Assembly (NCBI GenBank): GCA_900769355.1
Contig: CAAGGG010000055.1
Coordinates: forward strand, 1 to 13,125
DNA length: 13,125 nucleotides
From: Candidatus Gastranaerophilales bacterium
Lineage (GTDB): Bacteria; Cyanobacteriota; Vampirovibrionia; Gastranaerophilales; Gastranaerophilaceae
Direction of reading: 5' to 3'
The position numbers and the translations under genes were made by a program. Position 1 is the first letter of the stretch, and each line of letters begins with the position of its first letter. Shown piece by piece: positions 6,678-13,004 of the stretch. The notes beneath the pieces were generated by a model that saw only the letters and a list, made by a program, of their open reading frames with translations, was not told the DNA's origin and did no database searches.

Positions 6678-7646
6678 TTGAAATTTAAGCTACTAACAAA
6701 GGAACAACTTTTAATATCAGCAGATAGGCTAACAAGGTTTAAGGATACTGAAACTAAGTATTTGCGAGTCTTTTCGGATATTATCGTTAATTGTTTAATT
6801 GAGCCAAAGCTCAAAAAACATGAATTAGAAGAGTTGGACTATACACAAATTGTAGACTTAGCTCAAAATATTGTAAATGCATCTCTAGCTGATGAGGAGA
6901 ATGATTTGGGGATAAATCAAGAGCTGTTTGATTATGAAAATTCTGTTTTTGATTTAAGTGAAAATACTCAAAAACTTTTAAGAAATAAGATTAATTATAA
7001 AGCTCTTGTCGAACTTATTCCTAATGACGCCCCAAATAATTTGAAATGGCTGAAATCACTTGCTAATCCTCAAAAGCATGCCGAAAATTTTGGCTATCCC
7101 GTAAAAAAGATTTTGTTATGCGAGGGGATTACCGAAGAAACTTTGTTACCGGTTTTTGCAAAAATTTGTGATTTCGACTTGAATGAGCATGGAATTCATG
7201 TGATTTCAGCCGGTGGTAAAAATCAGGTTGTGAAATATTTCTATAAATTTGCGGAATGCTTAAAAATTCCTATTTTTGTTTTGCTTGATAATGATGCACA
7301 AACAAATTTGGAAGAAATAAAACCAAAACTTCGCCATACAGATAAAATACATCTTCTTAAATGTGGCGAGTTCGAAGATTTGTTACCGAATTCGCTTATT
7401 ACAAAAGCATTAAACGATGCGACAAAAAACATTTCTATTGCCCCGATTGAGGAACTTGAAAATGCAACTTCTAAGGTTGAATTTTTGGAAGAGTTTTTTA
7501 AACATAGAGGCTTACATGAATTTAAAAAAGCGGAATTTGCCCAGTTAGTAAAACAAAATGTTTCTGAATTTAGTGATGTTTCTGAGGAAATTAAAGAAAT
7601 TATATCAGAGTTATCTAAGAATAATTTGCCAACAAAAAAGGCATAG
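6678..7646 (+). CDS. OLD-type TOPRIM domain protein without an ATPase domain
   Basis: 322 residues from a TTG start, supported by AGGAA (6666-6670) seven bases upstream and by the absence of an in-frame ATG near the 5' end. The middle is a TOPRIM domain as in OLD-family nucleases: KKILLCEGITEETLLPVF (143-160, Glu149 and Glu153/154), ISAGGKNQVVKYF (176-188) and FVLLDNDAQ (200-208, Asp204 and Asp206), then CGEFEDLLP (229-237), the acidic turn typical of OLD TOPRIMs. These residues bind metal and cut DNA in OLD and GajA proteins. Usually an ABC-type ATPase precedes them; here about 140 residues of unrecognised, mainly helical sequence take its place, and residues 255-322 form a charged tail. Nuclease activity is likely but not certain; a defence or repair role is inference. 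Confidence 0.75.
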   Translation: MKFKLLTKEQLLISADRLTRFKDTETKYLRVFSDIIVNCLIEPKLKKHELEELDYTQIVDLAQNIVNASLADEENDLGINQELFDYENSVFDLSENTQKLLRNKINYKALVELIPNDAPNNLKWLKSLANPQKHAENFGYPVKKILLCEGITEETLLPVFAKICDFDLNEHGIHVISAGGKNQVVKYFYKFAECLKIPIFVLLDNDAQTNLEEIKPKLRHTDKIHLLKCGEFEDLLPNSLITKALNDATKNISIAPIEELENATSKVEFLEEFFKHRGLHEFKKAEFAQLVKQNVSEFSDVSEEIKEIISELSKNNLPTKKA

Positions 7647-7666
7647 AAAATATCCATGCCTTTTTT
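7634..7666. terminator. Bidirectional intrinsic terminator
   Basis: AAAAAAGGCAT (7634-7644) pairs with ATGCCTTTTTT (7656-7666) around an 11-base loop. The left arm includes the last codons and part of the stop of the TOPRIM gene. It serves both that gene and the convergent Bax inhibitor-like gene. Confidence 0.88.
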
Positions 7667-7685
7667 GCTAAAATTATTTGTTAAA

Positions 7686-8417
7686 TTAATTTCTTGAATT
7701 GAGTTTTGCTAGTAATCTGAGGATTTCTGTGTAAAGCCATACAAGGGTAATCATTAAGCCCATAGCACCAAACCACTCGTAATCCTTGCTTAGCATTCTT
7801 TCAGATGAAGATTCAATAAAGAAAAAGTCTTGAATTAAACTCATCGCGCCGATTATGACAACAAATAAACTAAAGCCAATTCCGACAATCCCGCTTTCCC
7901 AAATGAGTGGGATACTACGAGAGAAAAACATAGCAATAAATTGAATTACATAAATAGCTAAAATAGATAGCATTGCTGTTGTTAAAACAGCTTGAAATTT
8001 TTCTGTGTATCTAATCATTTTAGCCTTGTAAAGTCCAAGCATTACAAATAAAACAACAAAAGTTGCCAAAATTGCTTGCGTAACAATTCCGTGGTATGCA
8101 GATTCAAACATCGCTGAAATTGAGCCTAAAGCTAAACCTTCAAACAATGCATAAGGTGCTGCCAAATATTTTGTAGCTTTTACATTAAAGCAACAAATCA
8201 TTACGGCAATAAATGCAAGAACTGCACCGGTCCCAGCGAGAGGTCCTGCTATAGTAGGGTTTGTGAATAAGTAATAAACACTAAGAGCGCAACCGGCAAG
8301 TAAGCATATAAACAATAAAAAGATTTTGTTGACTGTTCCGTTTATAGTCATTGGCTCACCATCAAGAATTCTTTCTTGTGGAGCAAATCTATCATCATTT
8401 AAAATTGGATTTGACAT
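7686..8417 (-). CDS. Bax inhibitor-1 / YccA family membrane protein
   Basis: 243 residues with about seven hydrophobic segments (roughly 30-50, 58-77, 84-104, 109-130, 142-165, 176-196, 212-236). After a short cytoplasmic N-terminus containing GEPMTINGTVNK come the bacterial Bax1-I hallmarks APYALFEGLALGSIS (87-101), YHGIVTQAIL, SLIQDFFFIE (193-202) and DYEWFGAMGLMITLVWLYTE (212-231). The family forms pH-sensitive cation (calcium-leak) channels in its characterised members, and the conserved acidic residues in the last segments (Asp197, Asp212) fit. A good AAGGAG lies upstream of the ATG, and a promoter at 8441-8469. It stands alone between convergent and divergent neighbours. The physiological role in this organism is unknown. 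Confidence 0.88.
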   Translation of the reverse strand: MSNPILNDDRFAPQERILDGEPMTINGTVNKIFLLFICLLAGCALSVYYLFTNPTIAGPLAGTGAVLAFIAVMICCFNVKATKYLAAPYALFEGLALGSISAMFESAYHGIVTQAILATFVVLFVMLGLYKAKMIRYTEKFQAVLTTAMLSILAIYVIQFIAMFFSRSIPLIWESGIVGIGFSLFVVIIGAMSLIQDFFFIESSSERMLSKDYEWFGAMGLMITLVWLYTEILRLLAKLNSRN

Positions 8418-8440
8418 AACTAACTCCTTCCTTTACCATG

Positions 8441-8469
8441 ATTATATAGTATTTTTGTAAAAAACGCAA
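8441..8469 (-). promoter_or_regulatory. Promoter of the Bax inhibitor-like gene
   Basis: On the minus strand TTGCGT (complement of 8464-8469), a 17-base spacer and TATAAT (complement of 8441-8446), about 24 bases upstream of the start codon. No equally clear promoter is visible for the divergent ABC gene at 8497. Confidence 0.65.
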
Positions 8470-8496
8470 TATATTAGATTTTTAATAAGGGTAGTT

Positions 8497-10296
8497 ATGT
8501 TTCTAGAAAATTATACAAAATTTTTAAAATATTTTGGTAAAGGAAGAGGGAAAGGTTTCTTTTCATTTAGTATTCTTTCAATGGTGGCTGGCTTTTTGGA
8601 GCTTTTTGGAGTCGCTTTGATTTATCCATTTGTAATGTTTATTGTTGATCCAAATGTATTAATCCAAAAATTGCCGCTATTTAGTCGTTTAAGTATAGAT
8701 ATTCCAAATTCTACGAGTGTCGGTTTGCTTATTGGGTTATCTGTGCTTTTGATTTTTATTTTTAAAAATCTTTTCATGCTTTTTATTCAGTATTTTCAAA
8801 TTCGCTTTGTTAAGGATTGGATTCAAGATATTGTTTCAAAATTTATGGAATATTATTTGTATGCACCTTATAAAGATGTCATGGGTACATCGCAGGGAGA
8901 TAAGCTTTATGTAATAGAGTGCGTTTGTGCTGCGGCTGTGAACGGTTTTATTCTTAGAGGTTTAAACCTTATTATTAATGCTGTTATCATTGTTATGATA
9001 ATTGGTTTACTCTTTATTAAATTTCCTGTTGCTGCAATTGCTACAATTGTTTTCGCAACTGTATCAATGATTTTACAAAATAAATTTTTAAAAAAGAGAA
9101 TTTTTGTGTTGAGCAAAGCTGTTGATAAAATTAGTAGAAAATATAAAATTTCTCTTTTGGAAAGCATGGCAAATTTGAAAGAAGTTAAGATTTTGTGTGC
9201 TGAAAAACTGTTTTTTAATAGCTATTTGAAAAATACTAAGCAAATAATTTCAACAACGACAAAGTTGGATTTTTTCAATGCTATTCCGCCTTATGTTGTT
9301 GAAATGCTAATGGTTGCGTCGTTACTTGTTTTGGCATGTATAATATCAATTCAAAATAAGGGTAGTAACACGGTTTTAATTGCGTCTTTTGCAATTGTGA
9401 TAGCAGCTTTATTTAGGGTTGCCCCGGCACTTAACAGAATTCAAACATCTATTATAAACATTAATTCTTCAAGAGTTTATGTAAAGCAACTTAATGAGCA
9501 GTATGAAAAATATGGACTTGCTAAATTCAAGAAATTTGAATATCCGTCAACAGAGAGATTGGATTTTAGGCATGCTATTGAATTTAAAAATATTTGTTTT
9601 TCTTATGTGAAAGGCAAGCAAGTTCTAAAAAATATTTCTTTCAAAATCGAAAAAGGTGATTTTATAGGAATAATCGGTTTGTCTGGAGCCGGGAAAAGTA
9701 CTCTTGCTGATATTTTTACCGGACTTTTACCGACAGATAGTGGAGAAATTTATGTAGACAGCATGCGTTTGACTCCTGAAAACTATCCGAAATTCCGACG
9801 TTTAATTGGGTATGTGCCACAACAAATTAATATTCTTGATAAATCTATTAAAGAAAATGTGGCATGGGGTTGTGAAGTTATTGATGATGCAGGTGTTGTA
9901 AAGGCTTTAAAGGCGTCGCAGTTGTATGATGTAATTAAAGAATATCCTGAAGGGATTGAGTCTAATATATTTATTGGTGCAAACGGATTGTCGCAAGGTC
10001 AGAAGCAGAGGTTGGCAATTGCAAGAGCTCTTTATAGAGATCCTGAAATCATCATACTTGATGAGGCAACGTCTGCACTAGATGTTCAGGTTGAGCATGA
10101 AATTACGGACATGCTCACCGAAATCAGTAAATCTAAGACGATTTTAGCAATTGCACATAGATTATCGACATTGAAATCTTGTAATAAATTAATATATATG
10201 AAAGATGGTAAAGTCGTTGATATAGGTACGTTTACAGAGCTTTCAGAACAATATGAAGAATTTGAAAATCTGGTAAAATTATCAAGTATTTCATAA
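8497..10296 (+). CDS. ABC exporter, fused permease and ATPase (lipid/oligosaccharide flippase-like)
   Basis: 599 residues: six predicted membrane segments in the first ~320 residues, then a complete nucleotide-binding domain. Walker A is GLSGAGKST (394-402), the Q-loop GYVPQQ (438-443), the signature LSQGQ (498-502; usual LSGGQ), Walker B IIILDEA (518-524) and the H-loop His554 in AIAHRLST. Half-transporters of this layout work as homodimers and flip lipids or lipid-linked sugars. The membrane part, with GFLELFGVALIYPFVMFI near the start, NLKEVKIL and RVAPALNRI, is more like PglK/WlaB-type lipid-linked oligosaccharide flippases than MsbA; that specificity is inference. No glycosylation genes are nearby in the window. 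AAGGG sits 5 bases from the ATG. Confidence 0.88.
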   Translation: MFLENYTKFLKYFGKGRGKGFFSFSILSMVAGFLELFGVALIYPFVMFIVDPNVLIQKLPLFSRLSIDIPNSTSVGLLIGLSVLLIFIFKNLFMLFIQYFQIRFVKDWIQDIVSKFMEYYLYAPYKDVMGTSQGDKLYVIECVCAAAVNGFILRGLNLIINAVIIVMIIGLLFIKFPVAAIATIVFATVSMILQNKFLKKRIFVLSKAVDKISRKYKISLLESMANLKEVKILCAEKLFFNSYLKNTKQIISTTTKLDFFNAIPPYVVEMLMVASLLVLACIISIQNKGSNTVLIASFAIVIAALFRVAPALNRIQTSIININSSRVYVKQLNEQYEKYGLAKFKKFEYPSTERLDFRHAIEFKNICFSYVKGKQVLKNISFKIEKGDFIGIIGLSGAGKSTLADIFTGLLPTDSGEIYVDSMRLTPENYPKFRRLIGYVPQQINILDKSIKENVAWGCEVIDDAGVVKALKASQLYDVIKEYPEGIESNIFIGANGLSQGQKQRLAIARALYRDPEIIILDEATSALDVQVEHEITDMLTEISKSKTILAIAHRLSTLKSCNKLIYMKDGKVVDIGTFTELSEQYEEFENLVKLSSIS

Positions 10297-10322
10297 AAAA
10301 ACAAAAATATTAAAAAAAGTAC

Positions 10323-10351
10323 TTTACAATAAAAATGTTTTATATTATAAT
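10323..10351 (+). promoter_or_regulatory. Promoter of tRNA-Asn
   Basis: TTTACA (10323-10328), a 17-base spacer and TATAAT (10346-10351). The transcript would start near 10358 and carry a short leader with a small AGGG-GAAA-CCCT hairpin (10365-10376) before the mature tRNA at 10396. Confidence 0.75.
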
Positions 10352-10395
10352 GAATACATAAGCAAGGGGAAACCCTAATATAGTAAAGAGAATAT

Positions 10396-10470
10396 TCCTC
10401 AGTAGCTCAATGGCGGAGCAACCGGCTGTTAACCGGTAGGCTGTTGGTTCGAGTCCAACCTGGGGAGCCA
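10396..10470 (+). tRNA. tRNA-Asn(GUU)
   Basis: 75 bases folding as a full cloverleaf. Acceptor arm TCCTCAG pairs with CTGGGGA (one G-T pair), anticodon arm ACCGG/CCGGT encloses the loop CTGTTAA with anticodon GTT (10428-10430), and the T arm is GTTGG-TTCGAGT-CCAAC. The discriminator is G and the 3' CCA is encoded in the DNA. It has its own promoter and a terminator beginning at the very next base, so it is a single-gene transcript that needs only short trimming. Confidence 0.97.
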
Positions 10471-10504
10471 TAAAGGAGATGTTATTGACATCTCCTTTAT
10501 TTTT
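10471..10504 (+). terminator. Terminator of tRNA-Asn
   Basis: A 12-bp perfect stem, TAAAGGAGATGT/ACATCTCCTTTA, with a 5-base loop followed by T's, starting immediately after the encoded CCA. Confidence 0.92.
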
Positions 10505-10546
10505 ATAAATATAGTCGTGTTTCCGATTTATTTTATTCGGGGCTTG

Positions 10547-10555
10547 TGATATAAT
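10547..10555 (+). promoter_or_regulatory. Extended -10 promoter, probable leaderless start
   Basis: TGA followed by TATAAT (10547-10555) is an extended -10 element; the -35 position (TTTATT, 10527-10532) is weak. Only six bases separate the -10 box from the ATG at 10562, so transcription should begin at or beside that A. Confidence 0.65.
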
Positions 10556-10561
10556 GTCGCA

Positions 10562-10876
10562 ATGAAAAAGAGATTACTTAAAACATATTATTATTTATTA
10601 ATAACTACATTTGTTCTGTTAGTGATTATTGGTTTACCTATGGTAATTTATTTAATAGCTTTTACGTATGAGCCTGAACCTTCAAAATGTTCAATTATTT
10701 CTGATTTATTTTTAATTTTATTATATTGGTTTATTGTTTCTTCACTTCTAACATCATACAAAGCTTGTAAAAAAATTATTAATAATGATGATATAAGATT
10801 AATTGATTATATAGGTGCATATTCATTTATAATTGTTTCAATAATAGTCGTAAAAGTAATAACTTTTATTTTTTAG
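10562..10876 (+). CDS. Small membrane protein, three predicted transmembrane segments, unknown
   Basis: 104 residues with hydrophobic segments at about 10-34, 46-64 and 84-103, a basic N-terminus (MKKRLLK) and a cytoplasmic-type basic stretch KACKK. I recognise no family. There is no ribosome binding site: the ATG lies six bases after an extended -10 box, which suggests a leaderless transcript. The gene runs towards the 482-residue protein on the minus strand and overlaps its stop by 11 bp. By position it might be a partner (for example a protective membrane protein) of that gene, but opposite orientation makes this weak. Its AT content is higher than that of the neighbouring core genes. Confidence 0.55.
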   Translation: MKKRLLKTYYYLLITTFVLLVIIGLPMVIYLIAFTYEPEPSKCSIISDLFLILLYWFIVSSLLTSYKACKKIINNDDIRLIDYIGAYSFIIVSIIVVKVITFIF

Positions 10877-12314
10877 ATTTAAGCCAAGCTTTCCATACCA
10901 ACTCAGGAACTTTTACAATGTTAATTGTATAGAAATTTCGAAGATATCCTGCTGCTTGAACTTCATGAGCCTGTTGAACTTTCCAATCGGTATCTGATGC
11001 ATTAAAATCATAAGTGTCAAGGACTAAAGATGTTAAATTTTTGTTCTTATCAATATAAGTGAACAAAATATCAGCATGACCAAATGTTTTAGCTAAATCA
11101 AAAGTGCTTTCAAATAGTGTACTTGATAAAGGAATTATTTCACCTTCCAGTAATTGAGGTGCAAACTTGAGGAAATGTTTTTTCATTTCTAATGAATTTT
11201 GTAATTTTATTGATAAACTGCTTTCCGGCTTAAAAATAATTCCTAATGCATCTTTGACTTTTAGTTGTTGTTGCAATTTTGTTGATACTATGTTTTGTAA
11301 CTGATTAGATGGCAGCTCTGAAATACTAAAAATCAGATTACCATTTTTTTGAACATATTCTTTACTTTGATTAAAATCGTGTGAAGATGCTTTCCATAAT
11401 TCTTTTGCCTCTGCCAAATCTTCTTTTACATTATAATATTCCATACCAAAATCAATACCCCCTTTTTTCAAAAGCGGTGTGATTTTAACAGATGCAGGAA
11501 CATTCTCATTGATATATGGTGTAGGCACTGGGGCTGAGTTTTTAAATGCTGTACCATATTGCACACCTAAATTTGTAGGTCTTTCTCTTTTATTTCTTGA
11601 AACTACTTCATCATAATTACTTGTATAGGTATTCAGCACATTTATTAATGTTTCATAATCATCATTTTGTGCTGCATATTCTATTCTTGAAATTGTCTGC
11701 TTGTTTTTCGCATTAAGTTCTTTTTGTTGAGTAAAAGTTTTGTACAAGTTTACGTATTCTTCTTTGTCTTTAGTTTCGACTAATTTTTTCAAGTTCATTT
11801 TCTCAACATAATCTGAAATCTTTTGAGTTTCTTTTATCTTTTCAATATGATTATTCATTTGAGGTTTTAAATATTTTATTTCATTTTGGTTAGCATTTTT
11901 CATTTTAGCAGCAATTTTAGCCGCCTCAACCCCAACGCTTACAGCTATCATTGCTGCTGAAATTAATGCCGAACCAATGTTGCTAAAATCAAATCCCCCA
12001 CCGACTGTTGTGGAAACACCCCCTTCAAGAACCAAATTATTAGTCAAACCTTTTTGAGGGATAAAATTTTGTTGATTCGCACCTTGCTTAAGTTTAGAAT
12101 ACATAATTGCAAAAGGATCATTTGTTTTATCACTCATGCAATCTCCAATCGGATTTTGGCTATCACCCGGCACTCTTGTACAATCAGTCATAGGATCCCG
12201 TTCTTCTCTCGGCTCTTGTACGTTGCCGCTATGAACTCTGCCTCTGTAATGTTCTTTTACGTGAGTTCCGTCGTCTTTTGTGTAAGAGTTCACGTGTACT
12301 AATTTGTTTTCCAT
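10866..12314 (-). CDS. Modular protein with N-terminal YTKDDGTHVKEHYR motif, unknown function
   Basis: 482 residues; the start is backed by AGAAAGGA (complement of 12321-12328). Residues 11-24 (YTKDDGTHVKEHYR) are the short motif seen at the termini of many phage-, element- and surface-associated proteins (YxRxDGTxVxxHxR). Next come a polar stretch with two cysteines (45, 59), a Gly/Ala-rich hydrophobic helix (112-136) that could enter a membrane, a charged helical region (about 140-240) with coiled-coil character, and a C-terminal domain from about 270. Its end, HADILFTYID (413-422), LVLDTYDFNASD (430-441) and RNFYTINIVKVP (459-470), looks like a compact alpha/beta domain. The architecture (sorting motif, hydrophobic segment, linker, variable C-terminal domain) is reminiscent of polymorphic toxins or element-borne effectors; that is inference and no catalytic motif is identified. 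Confidence 0.6.
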   Translation of the reverse strand: MENKLVHVNSYTKDDGTHVKEHYRGRVHSGNVQEPREERDPMTDCTRVPGDSQNPIGDCMSDKTNDPFAIMYSKLKQGANQQNFIPQKGLTNNLVLEGGVSTTVGGGFDFSNIGSALISAAMIAVSVGVEAAKIAAKMKNANQNEIKYLKPQMNNHIEKIKETQKISDYVEKMNLKKLVETKDKEEYVNLYKTFTQQKELNAKNKQTISRIEYAAQNDDYETLINVLNTYTSNYDEVVSRNKRERPTNLGVQYGTAFKNSAPVPTPYINENVPASVKITPLLKKGGIDFGMEYYNVKEDLAEAKELWKASSHDFNQSKEYVQKNGNLIFSISELPSNQLQNIVSTKLQQQLKVKDALGIIFKPESSLSIKLQNSLEMKKHFLKFAPQLLEGEIIPLSSTLFESTFDLAKTFGHADILFTYIDKNKNLTSLVLDTYDFNASDTDWKVQQAHEVQAAGYLRNFYTINIVKVPELVWKAWLKSKK

Positions 12315-12353
12315 AATTTTTCCTTTCTATTTTTACAAATTCGCAACCTAACG

Positions 12354-12371
12354 CAACAAAGCGTTTTGTTG
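12354..12371. repeat. Perfect hairpin in the leader before the 482-residue gene
   Basis: CAACAAA-GCGT-TTTGTTG forms a 7-bp stem 40 bases upstream of the large gene's start and 9 bases after the end of the tiny ORFs. No T-run follows on the minus strand, so it is not a standard terminator; it may act in mRNA stability or translation. Confidence 0.5.
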
Positions 12372-12379
12372 AATTTGGT

Positions 12380-12476
12380 TTAAATTTTTATCTCGTTTAG
12401 TAGTTTATTTACTTCAATATCCGGCTTTTTTGTTATCTTGCAAAGCATGTAAAATCTTGTCTTTTAAGTTTGTCAT
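12380..12476 (-). CDS. Tiny ORF pair, possibly one ~31-residue protein with a +1 shift at A6
   Basis: On the minus strand an ATG (complement of 12474-12476) has a strong AGGAGA (complement of 12482-12487) five bases away and reads MTNLKDKILHALQDNKKAGY, then stops at 12414-12416. At the A6 run (complement of 12426-12431) a +1 shift, or one A fewer, would continue with KPDIEVNKLLNEIKI, stopping at 12380-12382. That second frame also has its own ATG (complement of 12446-12448) with a poor ribosome binding site. The joined product looks like a natural small helical protein. Possibilities are a small protein with a read error, frameshifting or transcript slippage, or a leader peptide for the 482-residue gene 65 bases downstream. 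Confidence 0.4.
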
Positions 12477-12539
12477 TGATATCTCCTGAATGTTGATACA
12501 AATTAAACATATATTTATAAACTAGTGTTGAATAATATT

Positions 12540-12569
12540 ATTATAGTATTATTTTTGCATATTTGTCAA
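12540..12569 (-). promoter_or_regulatory. Consensus promoter of the minus-strand accessory operon
   Basis: Perfect TTGACA (complement of 12564-12569), an 18-base spacer and perfect TATAAT (complement of 12540-12545). It would drive the tiny ORFs and the 482-residue gene. A promoter this strong in front of an accessory gene is usually kept under repression. Confidence 0.75.
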
Positions 12570-12578
12570 CATTGTTGA
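12566..12578. promoter_or_regulatory. Candidate operator for the XRE regulator
   Basis: TCAAC-ATT-GTTGA is a perfect 5-bp inverted repeat covering the -35 box of the minus-strand promoter and touching the -35 box of the regulator's own promoter. Binding there would control both directions. Further GTTGA half-sites occur at 12492-12496 and 12527-12531. That the XRE protein binds it is inference. Confidence 0.5.
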
Positions 12579-12602
12579 TTTTTACTCTTTTTGTTGTAAT
12601 AT
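12575..12602 (+). promoter_or_regulatory. Promoter of the XRE regulator
   Basis: TTGATT (12575-12580), a 16-base spacer, TAATAT (12597-12602). An alternative register is TTGTTG (12572-12577), 17 bases, TGTAAT (12595-12600). Both are moderate matches and leave a very short leader before the ATG at 12621. Confidence 0.5.
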
Positions 12603-12620
12603 ACAGTTATTGAGGTAACT

Positions 12621-13004
12621 ATGAATAAAAAAGAACAATTAATTAAATTCGGAACGGTAATTAAAAGCAGACGTCAATCGCTGAAACTAAGCCTAAGAGA
12701 TGTTGAAAAGCTATCAAATGTCAGTGCAGCACTTATTACAAAACTTGAAAACGGTAAAATGACAAATTTTCCTAAAGCTATTACAATAAAACAGTTAAGT
12801 GATGCGCTGAAATTTAATGATGAATTATTTGTATTGGCTGATATTTTATTTAAAAAAAAGAAACCAAAAGAATCTGATAAAACGTTTGAAGATGAATTAA
12901 GAGAATTATTGGCAACAAAAACAACACTTAATTCCGAAAATATTAATCAGGTTTTATATTTTGTTTCAGGGCTTGAAAAATTACAAAAGATTGAAATAAT
13001 TTAG
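12621..13004 (+). CDS. XRE-family (Cro/CI-type) DNA-binding regulator
   Basis: 127 residues. Residues 10-70 form a Cro/CI helix-turn-helix domain: FGTVIKSRRQSLKLSLRDVEKLSNVSAALITKLENG holds the five-helix pattern, with the recognition helix in VSAALITKLENG (34-45). A lysine-rich linker (78-86) leads to a short helical C-terminal part (88-123), probably for dimerisation. There is no peptidase or ligand domain, so it would act as a simple repressor or activator. GAGGT lies four bases before the ATG. It is divergent from the tiny-ORF/482-residue operon and shares with it a spacer containing a palindrome, the usual layout of a regulator controlling itself and its neighbour. Confidence 0.88.
   Translation: MNKKEQLIKFGTVIKSRRQSLKLSLRDVEKLSNVSAALITKLENGKMTNFPKAITIKQLSDALKFNDELFVLADILFKKKKPKESDKTFEDELRELLATKTTLNSENINQVLYFVSGLEKLQKIEII

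Noticed and set aside
10440..10470. tRNA-Asn 3' end as an attachment site with a second copy
   Set aside because: No repeat of the tRNA 3' end was found elsewhere in the window, so integration is only a possibility.
12354..12371. Hairpin as a transcription terminator between the tiny ORFs and the large gene
   Set aside because: There is no T-run after it on either strand, so I list it only as a hairpin.
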